Positions 33,301 to 40,478 of a DNA stretch of 64,000 nucleotides are shown in pieces. Made by a program: the position numbers and the translations under genes. The notes beneath the pieces were generated by a model. It saw nothing but the letters and a program-made list of their open reading frames with translations, had not been told where the DNA came from and made no database searches. The first letter of the stretch is position 1. Each line of letters begins with the position of its first letter. This DNA comes from COMBO-56-21 sp963705355 (GTDB lineage: Archaea; Thermoplasmatota; Thermoplasmata; UBA10834). The stretch lies in contig OY970070.1 in the NCBI GenBank assembly GCA_963705355.1, forward strand, positions 1 to 64,000, in the 5' to 3' direction.

Positions 33301-34001
33301 CACACGATATCAACAATTTCAACCAGGGCATCATGGGCTACATCGAGTTGCTCCTGCAGGACAAGCGTCTGGATGACAACCAGAGGAAATATGCGGAAAG
33401 GGCTTTGATCCAAGTGCGAAACAACGCCCGGTTGATCGACAATATCCGCAAGCTTGCGAAGATCAGGATCATGTCTGACTCGGACTTCGAAGTCATGGAC
33501 ATTCAGAAAATAGTCGCTGAAACCATGGACACGGTGACGAAGGCTGCGGTGGACCGCAAGGTCACCATCTTCTCCACATTGGAGTCCAACACTCACTATG
33601 TTCGGGCAAATCAATACCTCAGCGACCTTTTCCTGAACATAATCTCGAATGCAGTCAAGTTCGACACCTCAAGGCGCGTCCGTGTCGACGTGCTGATCGC
33701 CGAAGAGACGATCGCGCAAGGCAGCTTCTGGGTCGTTTCCGTCGTGGACAGAGGGAGAGGCATCCCTGACGACAGGAAGAAAGCGGTGTTCGAGAGGTTC
33801 GCGACGGGTATGACTGGAATCAAAGGCTTCGGTCTGGGTCTGTCCATCGTGGGCGCGGTCGTCGAGAAGATTGGCGGAAGGATCTGGGTCGAGGACAGGA
33901 TCAAGGGGGATTTCTCGAAAGGGACTGCGTTCAAGATAGCTCTCCCGAAGGCGAGTCCGCCTGTCCAGAAGGCCGAGGATGAATCCCGATCCAAAGCGTG
34001 A
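30309..34001 (+). CDS. Multi-sensor histidine kinase (2 PAS, 4 GAF)
   Basis: A 1230-residue soluble sensor kinase. Domains in order: PAS1 about 40-150, with cysteines in KKCHE and EEICRFCPI; PAS2 about 155-265; a coiled-coil linker (275-300); four GAF-like domains about 310-455, 470-620, 635-790 and 800-985; then a HisKA-like helix with phosphoacceptor His999 in LMTHDINNF, and an HATPase domain (N-box NIISNAVKF, DRGRGIP, GFGLGLS). There is no transmembrane segment. No response regulator is adjacent. A TATA-like ATTTAT at 30293-30298 is too near ATG 30309, so an internal ATG at 30342 may be the real start. Confidence 0.88.
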   Translation: MAITIRKSNVGMSNTAKSKTPREGDASAAVPEAILSRFSAFDILSDGVSAVDKDLNVIYLNRALKSRYGDLAGKKCHETPLGSEEICRFCPIKSDWDFDKGPCVKRVVDEDGAILEVTITKMLDSATREPYWISVARDITASVKTESRLAVLASSLDQMSEPVCVSDAEGNIMYVNKAYVALTGYDEKSVAGLSITETSKSGASAGTMQTVMKVAAAKGWNGEMTGLRRDSTRYYTNVEAKPIRDEAGQVIGVVGILRDVTRQKTEKIEIEKYTSELEAKMEARTTELAKRVSQLTTINKISRVVTSILDLDELMNDFVKAIAQGFGYKHVSMMMMDKERSDLFFKAGYGWNMDSVPKDMRMKLKEGITGHAAYFGETLVSGDIETDPRYVRKELIGTKSELAVPVTFRGEILGVLDVQSELKDAFTRNDVSTIEMLADMLATSITNARVYTESKEREVALSVLDRISKQISYRLEPKVILDQVARDAAALLKAEKAAVGLVVSEPSGDLSFVASYKLNKDLLESRESQSNLGVSGRALKSLKTEVVNDYLSDPAAIEEDAEMFGIRSMMSAPLLIEGRGIGVINVYNKLGGRPFTKSDMLFLSSLADHAAIALENANLLSSLNQRVHSQLALLETALTMQRQIDTSSVYDLVADKLRDVVWCDGITFYKLNHEKMTLQPTMSRGPYAEEIMAEEFSIESGITGFVAKTGKAELVNDTLNDPRAAQVAGTPVQEEAMMAIPLRGKDKVIGVLTLYRDGKERFSADEFEVAQLFASQASVAVENSELYRTREMLLTDSRRKVEQMAKVLDLTGSVMYMDDLDRLLQRVADTVVQSFGFRRASVRTYDSDRDVFVIRSLCGFPNWVKVGDERAGQQELEDFVDENKIGPTSYYVPFEKQPYGIDAFEFLAHPELADRPRAGPDAWHERDLLMIAIKNRSGQLSGYLLVDEPNDLKVPSREQLETLEILGGITSIALENAKVYGRQVVAANEIALLNDLMTHDINNFNQGIMGYIELLLQDKRLDDNQRKYAERALIQVRNNARLIDNIRKLAKIRIMSDSDFEVMDIQKIVAETMDTVTKAAVDRKVTIFSTLESNTHYVRANQYLSDLFLNIISNAVKFDTSRRVRVDVLIAEETIAQGSFWVVSVVDRGRGIPDDRKKAVFERFATGMTGIKGFGLGLSIVGAVVEKIGGRIWVEDRIKGDFSKGTAFKIALPKASPPVQKAEDESRSKA

Positions 34002-34007
34002 TGTCAT

Positions 34008-35618
34008 CTACTTCTTGCGAGCGTGCGAGAACTCGAGCGCCGCCTTGACCAGCCCGAAATGCAGCGGCGCTGGCTTCCCCGGCCTGGACTTGAATTCTGG
34101 ATGGAATTGCGATCCGATGAAATAGGGATGCCCCTGAAGTTCGGCGATCTCCATACGCTTTCCGTCAGGAGATTTCCCGGTGAACTTCAGTCCTTTCCCT
34201 TGGATCATGTCGATGTAGTGAGGGTTGATCTCATATCTGTGCCTGTGGCGCTCCGTGATTTCGGTCGCTCCATAGAGCTTCTGGGCCATGGAGCCCTTCT
34301 CGACCAGGACCTGCTGCGCACCAAGTCTCATCGTCGCGCCCATCTTCGTCACGTTCTTCTGTTCGGGGAGCAAGTCCACGACTGGGTGCGCGGTGTGCGG
34401 ATCGAACTCAGTGCTGTTAGCATCGCCCATCCCAAGTATGTTCCTCGCGAACTCCACATTCGCCAGCTGGAACCCCAAACAGACGCCGAGGAATGGCACG
34501 CCGTTCTCCCTCGCATACTTGATGGCCTCGATCTTGCCCTCCGTGCCCCTGGAGCCGAACCCCCCTGGGATCAGGATGCCATCAGCTTCTTCCAAGAGGC
34601 ATCTGCAGTTCTCCTTCTCGATGTCCTCCGCCTCCATCCTCAGGAATTTCACTCTCGTATCGAGCTCTGCACCCGCATGCGTGAAGGCCTCGTAGTGGCT
34701 CATGTAGGAATCTCGCTGGTCCATGTACTTCCCCACAAGGAGGATCTTGACCTCGTGCTTTGGGTTCATGACCTTGTTCAGGAACTTCTTCCAGACCGCG
34801 AGTCCGTCAGGCTTGCTGACGATGTTCATCCTGTTCAGAAGGTAGTCCGTAAGGCCCTGCTCCTCCAGAAAGATCGGCACCTGGTAGATCGATTTCGCAT
34901 CTGGAGCACTGATCACTGCTTGGAGAGGAACATCGCAGAACAGCGCGATCTTCCTCTTGGCTCCTTCGTCCAGTGGTCTCTCGCACCTCGCCACGATCAC
35001 ATCCGGCTGTATTCCGACAGATCTCAGTTCCTTCACGGAGTGCTGTGTGGGTTTGGTCTTCTGCTCTTGGAGAGTCCCGAGGATCGGAACCAGAGTCGTG
35101 TGGACGAACAGAAAGTTGTCGTGGCCCATCTCGGACCGCATCTGCCTCATCGCCTCGAGGAATGGCATGGATTCGATGTCACCGACCGTTCCACCGAGTT
35201 CGACTATCGTGACGTCCGCGCCGGTCTTTATTGCCACATTCGAAATCATCGATTTTATCTCGTTCGTGATGTGCGGGATTATCTGAACGGTCTTTCCGAG
35301 GAAGTTCCCCGTCCGCTCCTTCTCGATCACGCTCCCATAGACCTTTCCGGTCGTCACGACGTGATCGCTCGTCAGGTTCACATCGAGGAATCTCTCGTAG
35401 TTGCCGAGGTCCAGATCGGCCTCCCCACCATCATCGAGGACGAAGACCTCTCCGTGCTCGAACGGATTGAGGGTGCCCGCGTCGAAGTTCAGGTACGGGT
35501 CAATCTTCATCGCAGTCGCTTTCAGCCCTCTCGCCTTCAAAACGCATCCGATGGAGGAGGATGTGATGCCCTTCCCTAGTCCCGACAAAACCCCCCCGGA
35601 GACCACAATAATCTTCAT
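34008..35618 (-). CDS. pyrG: CTP synthase
   Basis: Makes CTP from UTP, ATP and glutamine; 536 residues. The synthetase domain begins MKIIVVSGGVLSGLGKGITS and includes KIDPYLNFDAGT and FVLDDGGEADLDLGNYERF. The glutaminase domain has the catalytic cysteine in FLGVCLGFQ and the His/Glu pair in SQFHPEFKSRP. The start at 35616-35618 gives the universal N-terminus. Minus-strand TATA GCTTTATG lies near 35657-35664. Confidence 0.97.
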   Translation of the reverse strand: MKIIVVSGGVLSGLGKGITSSSIGCVLKARGLKATAMKIDPYLNFDAGTLNPFEHGEVFVLDDGGEADLDLGNYERFLDVNLTSDHVVTTGKVYGSVIEKERTGNFLGKTVQIIPHITNEIKSMISNVAIKTGADVTIVELGGTVGDIESMPFLEAMRQMRSEMGHDNFLFVHTTLVPILGTLQEQKTKPTQHSVKELRSVGIQPDVIVARCERPLDEGAKRKIALFCDVPLQAVISAPDAKSIYQVPIFLEEQGLTDYLLNRMNIVSKPDGLAVWKKFLNKVMNPKHEVKILLVGKYMDQRDSYMSHYEAFTHAGAELDTRVKFLRMEAEDIEKENCRCLLEEADGILIPGGFGSRGTEGKIEAIKYARENGVPFLGVCLGFQLANVEFARNILGMGDANSTEFDPHTAHPVVDLLPEQKNVTKMGATMRLGAQQVLVEKGSMAQKLYGATEITERHRHRYEINPHYIDMIQGKGLKFTGKSPDGKRMEIAELQGHPYFIGSQFHPEFKSRPGKPAPLHFGLVKAALEFSHARKK

Positions 35619-35705
35619 TCTCGTCTCACGGGATTTGGAGAAGGGCCTCACTCAACATAAAGCTTTCCTGAGATGCCATGACACTGACCAGCTGGTATTC
35701 TTGGG

Positions 35706-36221
35706 CTATCCATCTGCTTTCTTCATGATTGCGGAGAGGGCCCTCGTGACAAGATCGATTGAATCGATGACCGGCTTCGTTGCCTTCCCTCTGAACTCGA
35801 TACTGCCGGGCTGAATGCACACGACCGCCGATCTCTTCCCCGCCTTCTCAAGCATCGAAGCCATCAGAGCGACCGCGACTCTGTGCGTCGTTGTCTCCGT
35901 TTCTTTGATGTCCTCTTTCTTCACGAGCCTGACTGCGCCCGGACTCGCGTGCAAATCCGCGGCATCCACGAAGATGACTGTCGCGTCCTCGCCTTTCTCC
36001 GAGATGTCGAGGACCGTTCCCTCGACTCCGTCGTGTTCAGAATAGGAGAACAATGGAAAGTGTTTCTTCAGGGCCTGCGCGACGAGCACTCCTGCCCCGT
36101 CGTCGGCCCTGTCGGTGTTTCCGAGGCCGAGGACATACACCTTGCTACTGCCGGTTATGTCCGCAAGCTCGGATCTCAGATCCTCTTCAGTGTCACCAGG
36201 TGCGTCGCGCAGCTTATGCAT
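35706..36221 (-). CDS. [NiFe]-hydrogenase maturation protease
   Basis: HycI/FrhD-type endopeptidase (171 residues) that trims the C-terminus of the hydrogenase large subunit after nickel insertion. The nickel-sensing acidic residues lie in LGLGNTDRADDGAGV (Asp of DDG), and a second in VDAADLHASPG; a histidine follows in TTHRVAVA. The ATG at 36221 overlaps the hydA end by 46 bases; a GTG at about 36138 before YVLGLGN is an alternative start. As last gene of the hyd operon, its likely substrate is HydA just upstream. Confidence 0.85.
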   Translation of the reverse strand: MHKLRDAPGDTEEDLRSELADITGSSKVYVLGLGNTDRADDGAGVLVAQALKKHFPLFSYSEHDGVEGTVLDISEKGEDATVIFVDAADLHASPGAVRLVKKEDIKETETTTHRVAVALMASMLEKAGKRSAVVCIQPGSIEFRGKATKPVIDSIDLVTRALSAIMKKADG

Positions 36222-37462
36222 GGATCGTACGCCCTCGCCACCATTTCAAGGCCCAGCCGAACCTCATCGTCATTCTTGTCGTCGGCGAGCATCCTCTCAG
36301 CGGCTAGCTTCATGTGCCTCTCTATGTCGTCCAGGTTCTGAGCGGTCGGAGTTATGATGTCAGCGGACTCGACCAGACCGTTCTTGATTTCATAGTGGTG
36401 ATACAGCGTCCCGCGCGGCGCCTCGACTGCGCCCGTCCCGGAGCCGTTCTCCCTGGTCGGCTTCTCGATCGGCGGATCGCCAAGGGACATGACCATGTCG
36501 ACCGCGTCGGGTATGTGCTCGAGCGACCACAGCATCTCGATGGCCTGCGCGAGGTTGTTCATGAGCGGGTTCTTCAACCATCTGTCGTTGTAGTGCTCCT
36601 TGAACAGGTCGGCTGCCTGGCCGTCCATTCGCTTCCCCATGTTGATGAGCCTGGCATTGGCGCCAACCGTGAACGGCTTCTCCTGGTACAAGGATCTCTT
36701 TGCGAAAGAGTGTGATACGACTCTCTCGTTCGTGAGCTTCTTGTAGTCCTCGACATCGGTCTCCTTTCCGTTGGATATGATGATCGACTCCCCAGCGAAG
36801 CCGAACTGTTTCTTCGGAGCGTTCACAGACATGAACAGCATCTCCGCCTCGGGATACGTCGGATAGTCGATCGACGCGAATAGCTCGACCGCACGGACCG
36901 CATCCGGGACGAGCTCGTGCGCCTTCAGTTTGACCTCCTCAAGCGCCTTCCTGCTGGGATACTTCCCGAAACCGCCGATGATTGGGTTCTCCCCGTGGAC
37001 GATCCTGCCGCTCGTGACGGCCATGACATGGTTCCCGAACTTCTTGAGGCGCAGAGCGCGCTTCACGTCATCGCCGTAGTCGTTGAGCATCGCGATCGCG
37101 GACGGATACCCGAGGAAGTCCGGCAATGCCAACAGGAAAGTGTGGAGCGAGTGGCTCTCAACGTTCTCGCCGAGCATCATGAGCTCCCTTGTGAGCTGGG
37201 CTTTCTCTGGCGGTTTGATCCCGAGGGCCTTCTCGAGCCCTCTGATCGCGGAGTATCTGTGAGAGAGCGTGCAGATGGCGCATATCCTCGGGATGACCGT
37301 GAGGTCGTCCGCAGGGGTCATGCCCTTGACCAGCTGCTCGATCAGCCTCGGGCCCTCGTGAACATCCAACGTGACGCTCTTGACCTTCTCGCCGTCGAGC
37401 GTGACTGTGATACCACCGTCCCCCTCGACCCTGGCCAGTGCCTCGACGTTGAGCTCCTTCAT
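36176..37462 (-). CDS. hydA: Group 3b [NiFe]-hydrogenase large (alpha) subunit
   Basis: Catalytic nickel subunit, 428 residues. The nickel ligands are Cys61 and Cys64 in RICAICTLSH and Cys415 and Cys418 in DPCISCATH, with a seven-residue tail after His421 expected to be removed on maturation. The gene order hydB-hydG-hydD-hydA matches the Pyrococcus sulfhydrogenase operons, so the complex should be soluble and couple H2 with NADP(H), and may also reduce sulfur. ATG overlaps the hydD stop (ATGA). Confidence 0.93.
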   Translation of the reverse strand: MKELNVEALARVEGDGGITVTLDGEKVKSVTLDVHEGPRLIEQLVKGMTPADDLTVIPRICAICTLSHRYSAIRGLEKALGIKPPEKAQLTRELMMLGENVESHSLHTFLLALPDFLGYPSAIAMLNDYGDDVKRALRLKKFGNHVMAVTSGRIVHGENPIIGGFGKYPSRKALEEVKLKAHELVPDAVRAVELFASIDYPTYPEAEMLFMSVNAPKKQFGFAGESIIISNGKETDVEDYKKLTNERVVSHSFAKRSLYQEKPFTVGANARLINMGKRMDGQAADLFKEHYNDRWLKNPLMNNLAQAIEMLWSLEHIPDAVDMVMSLGDPPIEKPTRENGSGTGAVEAPRGTLYHHYEIKNGLVESADIITPTAQNLDDIERHMKLAAERMLADDKNDDEVRLGLEMVARAYDPCISCATHLVTLKRI

Positions 37463-38247
37463 GCTTTCTCCTCCTTCTTCTCGAGGTCCTTCACGAGTTG
37501 AGCGACACGGGCTCCCCCGAACTTCCGGATCTTCTTGATGATCTCATCCGGGCTGTAGCCCTTCTCCTTCAACAGCTTGTACTCGGAACTCACGTTCAGG
37601 TCGTCTGTCGGTCCCCAGCACCCAACGCAAGGAAGGTTCTGTGAGGGACAGACTGCACCGCAACCAGCCTTTGTGAGCGGGCCGCCGCAGAATCTGCCGG
37701 CGTAGAGTATGCACGGATTCTCCTTCCACCGACACTCCAGGCACACTGGTGCCTGGATCAGATAGGGGTGCCTGCCAGCGACGAGCTTCGAAACGGCTCC
37801 CAGGAACTCCGTCTTGTCTATAGGGCACCCAGGGATGTACAGGTCGACCTTGACGAAAGCGTCGATGGGCTGTGCCTCGAAGGCCTTCGACACATTGATC
37901 TTCGCGTTCCCGTAGACCTTCTTGTACATCTCCTCCCACTTGCCCTCCCCGAGCTTCATGGCCTGGGGGCCGCCGTTGCAAGCGCATATGCCGATTGCGA
38001 TCATCATCTTCGAGCGCTCTCTGATCTCCTTGAGCTTCTTCAACTGCTCCTCGGTCGAGATCGAGCCCTCGATAAACGCGACATCTAGCTCGCCTTCGTG
38101 GTTGTCGCTTTTGGCCATGACGAACGAACGTATTTCGGTCGCACCGAACAGGTCGACTAGCTGGTCCTCGCAGTTGAGTATCATGAGCTGGTCGCCTGCG
38201 CAGCCCGTGAATCCGTAAACGCCGATCTTAGGTGATTGCTGTGTCAC
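37459..38247 (-). CDS. hydD: Group 3b [NiFe]-hydrogenase small (delta) subunit
   Basis: Fe-S electron-transfer subunit of the hydrogenase, about 262 residues. Cluster cysteines are visible in FTGCAGDQ, GICACNGGPQ, YIPGCPID, CLECRWKENPC, GRFCGGPL and GCGAVCPSQNLPCVGCWGP. GTG 38247 is preferred as start since GGAGGGG lies 5 bases upstream; GTG 38253 is two codons earlier. It overlaps the end of hydG by about 20 bases. Confidence 0.92.
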   Translation of the reverse strand: MTQQSPKIGVYGFTGCAGDQLMILNCEDQLVDLFGATEIRSFVMAKSDNHEGELDVAFIEGSISTEEQLKKLKEIRERSKMMIAIGICACNGGPQAMKLGEGKWEEMYKKVYGNAKINVSKAFEAQPIDAFVKVDLYIPGCPIDKTEFLGAVSKLVAGRHPYLIQAPVCLECRWKENPCILYAGRFCGGPLTKAGCGAVCPSQNLPCVGCWGPTDDLNVSSEYKLLKEKGYSPDEIIKKIRKFGGARVAQLVKDLEKKEEKA

Positions 38248-39130
38248 TTGCACCCCTCCCGATGAGCTCCTTCATGTGGAGCACATCCCACCATGAGAAG
38301 ACAGGCCCGTCTATGCATGTGTAGAGATACTCTATCGCGCAATGGCCACACTTTCCGACGCCGCATCTCATCCTCCTTTCCAGCGTCATCAGTATCTGGT
38401 GCTTGGGTATCCCCAGCTGGACGAGATTCTGCATGACGTACTTGTACATGACCGGCGGGCCACAGACAGCAGCGACCGTGTTCTTCGCATCGATCGGCCC
38501 GAGGTCCTTGAAGAGCGTCGTCACGACGCCCACCTTCTCCGTCCACTTGCCCGTGTCGTCCTTGTCGACGGACAGCAGGCAGTGAAGGTCCTCACGCTCC
38601 TTCAGCTGCATGAACTCTTCTCTGAACAGCATCTCGCTAGGGTTCCTGGCGCCGTGCAGATAGGCTAGCTTGCCGAACTTGTCCCGGTTGTCTAGAACGT
38701 ACAACAGCAACGAGCGCAGCGGGGCGACGCCCATGCCTCCCGCCACTATCAATATGTCCTTGCCCTCCATCTTCTCGATCGGGAAGCCGTTGCCGTACGG
38801 GCCGCGTAACCCGATGGTATGGTTCTCCTTCAGACCGAAGAGCGTGGTCGTCAGCGTTCCAACGTTCCTTATGCAGAACTCCAGCAGGCCGGGTCTCGAA
38901 GGTGAAGATGAAATGCAGAACGGCGCCTCACCCTCTCCCGGTATTGACATCATCACGAACTGCCCTGGCAGGAAGCTGAACTTCAACGCCTCATCGACAT
39001 CCACGGGCCTTACCTGGAAGAAATCGACGTCGCTGGTGAGCGGGTACTTCCTGACAATCCTCCACATTTCTGGGGTGAAGGGGTTGTCGTCTACCTCCTT
39101 CTCATCAAGGACCACGCACATCTTCTTCAC
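38228..39130 (-). CDS. hydG: Group 3b hydrogenase FAD/NAD(P)-binding (gamma) subunit
   Basis: Ferredoxin reductase-like subunit of 300 residues that passes electrons between NAD(P)H and the Fe-S chain. The FAD part shows FLPGQFVMMSIPGEGEAPFCIS, the nucleotide part GLRGPYGNGFP, VAGGMGVAPLRSLL and CGPPVMYKYV, and the C-terminal [2Fe-2S] motif is MRCGVGKCGHC with a final Cys in YTCIDGPVF. Starts with GTG overlapping the hydB stop (GTGA). Confidence 0.93.
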   Translation of the reverse strand: MKKMCVVLDEKEVDDNPFTPEMWRIVRKYPLTSDVDFFQVRPVDVDEALKFSFLPGQFVMMSIPGEGEAPFCISSSPSRPGLLEFCIRNVGTLTTTLFGLKENHTIGLRGPYGNGFPIEKMEGKDILIVAGGMGVAPLRSLLLYVLDNRDKFGKLAYLHGARNPSEMLFREEFMQLKEREDLHCLLSVDKDDTGKWTEKVGVVTTLFKDLGPIDAKNTVAAVCGPPVMYKYVMQNLVQLGIPKHQILMTLERRMRCGVGKCGHCAIEYLYTCIDGPVFSWWDVLHMKELIGRGASDTAIT

Positions 39131-40152
39131 TTGCCCACCTCCTGCTCCTTGAGGGCGTTCGAGACGGTGACCACATTGATTTCGACCGGACAGGTCTCAA
39201 CGCATCTTCCGCAGCCGACACAGGCCGGCTTGCCGAACTCGCCGATGTAGGCCTGTAGTTTGTGCGTATACCAGAGTCTCAGCCTGTCGGCCCTTTTGTC
39301 CCTGAAGTTGCTGCCACCTGCGACCAGCGAGTATTCTCTGAACATGCAGCTGTCCCAGAAGCGGTCCCTCGTGCCTTCCAGCGCGCCGAGCTCGACCTCG
39401 TCGACCACGTTGTAGCAGTTGCAGGTCGGGCAGACCATGCTGCATTGCCCGCAGGACAAACATTTCTCCGCTAGCTGGTCCCAGACAGGGCTGTTGTAGC
39501 CGAGCTCGAACACATCCGGCATGCCGGTGAGGTCGATGCTCATCTTGTACTGGGTGTTCTTCCACTTCCTGTACTCGGTGTAGTTGAGGATGTCGGTTCT
39601 CCCAAGTTCCCTGCTGAACAGCTCAGGCCTCATCCTGATGAGGTCGTGGCCCTTTGTCGAGCCGACCCAGACAAGATAGAACATCTTGAGATCGCTGAAG
39701 AACAGGTCGAATCCCTCTGCGATGAAGTCCGTGCCGGTTGCGAAACACATGCACTTGTCATCGGGGATGCAGCTGTGGCCCAGCAGCAGAGTCTTCTCCC
39801 TTCTCTCCGCATAGTAAGGATCCCTGTATGTGTCGAGGAAGAGCTTGTCCATGATCAATATCCCGTGAATGTCGCATGGGTGTATGCCGAACAGAATCCT
39901 CTTCGGCACATCGCCGATCCTACCAACGAAGCCATCCTCGTCGTAGTCGAACATAGTGAATCTTGGGGGGTAGAGGAACTTCTTCGGTGGGATGATGGTC
40001 CTGGCCGCCTTCAGATCCATCTGCGAGAGCGAGTCGACCTTCGCATAGGAGACCCTGCCCTCCTTCTTGGTCGGACCCCAAAGTTCTCCCCACTCCTTGA
40101 TGGAGTCCAGGAAGGTCGGGAGGTCCTCTTTCTTCATCTTCAAGATCATCAT
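39127..40152 (-). CDS. hydB: Group 3b hydrogenase 4Fe-4S (beta) subunit
   Basis: Iron-sulfur subunit of 341 residues, first gene of the hyd operon. Two ferredoxin-type clusters are at the C-terminal half: CLSCGQCSMVCPTCNC and CVGCGRCVETCPVEIN. The N-terminal 200 residues match the HydB/AsrA domain (IIPPKKFLYPP, FGIHPCDIHGI, LLGHSCIPDDKCMCFATGTDF). Start MMILKMKKED, with GGGAAGAG about 6 bases upstream. Minus-strand TATA at 40256-40265 gives a leader of about 80 bases. Confidence 0.93.
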   Translation of the reverse strand: MMILKMKKEDLPTFLDSIKEWGELWGPTKKEGRVSYAKVDSLSQMDLKAARTIIPPKKFLYPPRFTMFDYDEDGFVGRIGDVPKRILFGIHPCDIHGILIMDKLFLDTYRDPYYAERREKTLLLGHSCIPDDKCMCFATGTDFIAEGFDLFFSDLKMFYLVWVGSTKGHDLIRMRPELFSRELGRTDILNYTEYRKWKNTQYKMSIDLTGMPDVFELGYNSPVWDQLAEKCLSCGQCSMVCPTCNCYNVVDEVELGALEGTRDRFWDSCMFREYSLVAGGSNFRDKRADRLRLWYTHKLQAYIGEFGKPACVGCGRCVETCPVEINVVTVSNALKEQEVGK

Positions 40153-40220
40153 GTTTTCTCTTCCCTAGTCTCGAGTATCACCTAGGCCTCAAGCGGGCCC
40201 GGCTGCGAGAGCGGCCAGGC

Positions 40221-40265
40221 ACGCTGAAGATTCCTTCGATTCAGCGTAATGAACCGTGGTATAAG
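40221..40265 (-). promoter_or_regulatory. Promoter and palindromic site of the hydrogenase operon
   Basis: The minus strand reads ATTCTTATACC at 40255-40265, the probable TATA box. Just downstream, ACGCTGAA (40221-40228) and TTCAGCGT (40240-40247) form a perfect 8-bp inverted repeat with an 11-base spacer, lying over the predicted start site near 40236. That position suits a repressor operator, or a hairpin at the 5' end of the mRNA. Confidence 0.5.
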
Positions 40266-40478
40266 AATATTCTGAAATCCCATCAAACGCATGTTGCCGG
40301 CTGTAGAAGATTATTCGAACGAGGCCCCCATTCCTTAAGCTCGATTCGACAGCGTTCGGACACCCGTCGCGGGGGATTTCGCCTCCTTTTCAACTGTTTG
40401 TCATCTATTTATATGCGGTCCGCCAATGTCTCTCGGTGCCTTGGACCTTGTTCCAAGGTTTCGAAGAAGGGATTGAGG
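40266..40478 (+). promoter_or_regulatory. Promoter region of the kelch protein gene
   Basis: TATTTATA at 40405-40412 is a consensus archaeal TATA box. It predicts a start near 40434 and a leader of about 45 bases ending with GATTGAGG, 1 base before the ATG at 40479. Between 40266 and 40400 I see no gene and no strong repeat. Confidence 0.6.

Noticed and set aside
34023..35579. 518-residue plus-strand open frame
   Set aside because: Antisense shadow of pyrG.
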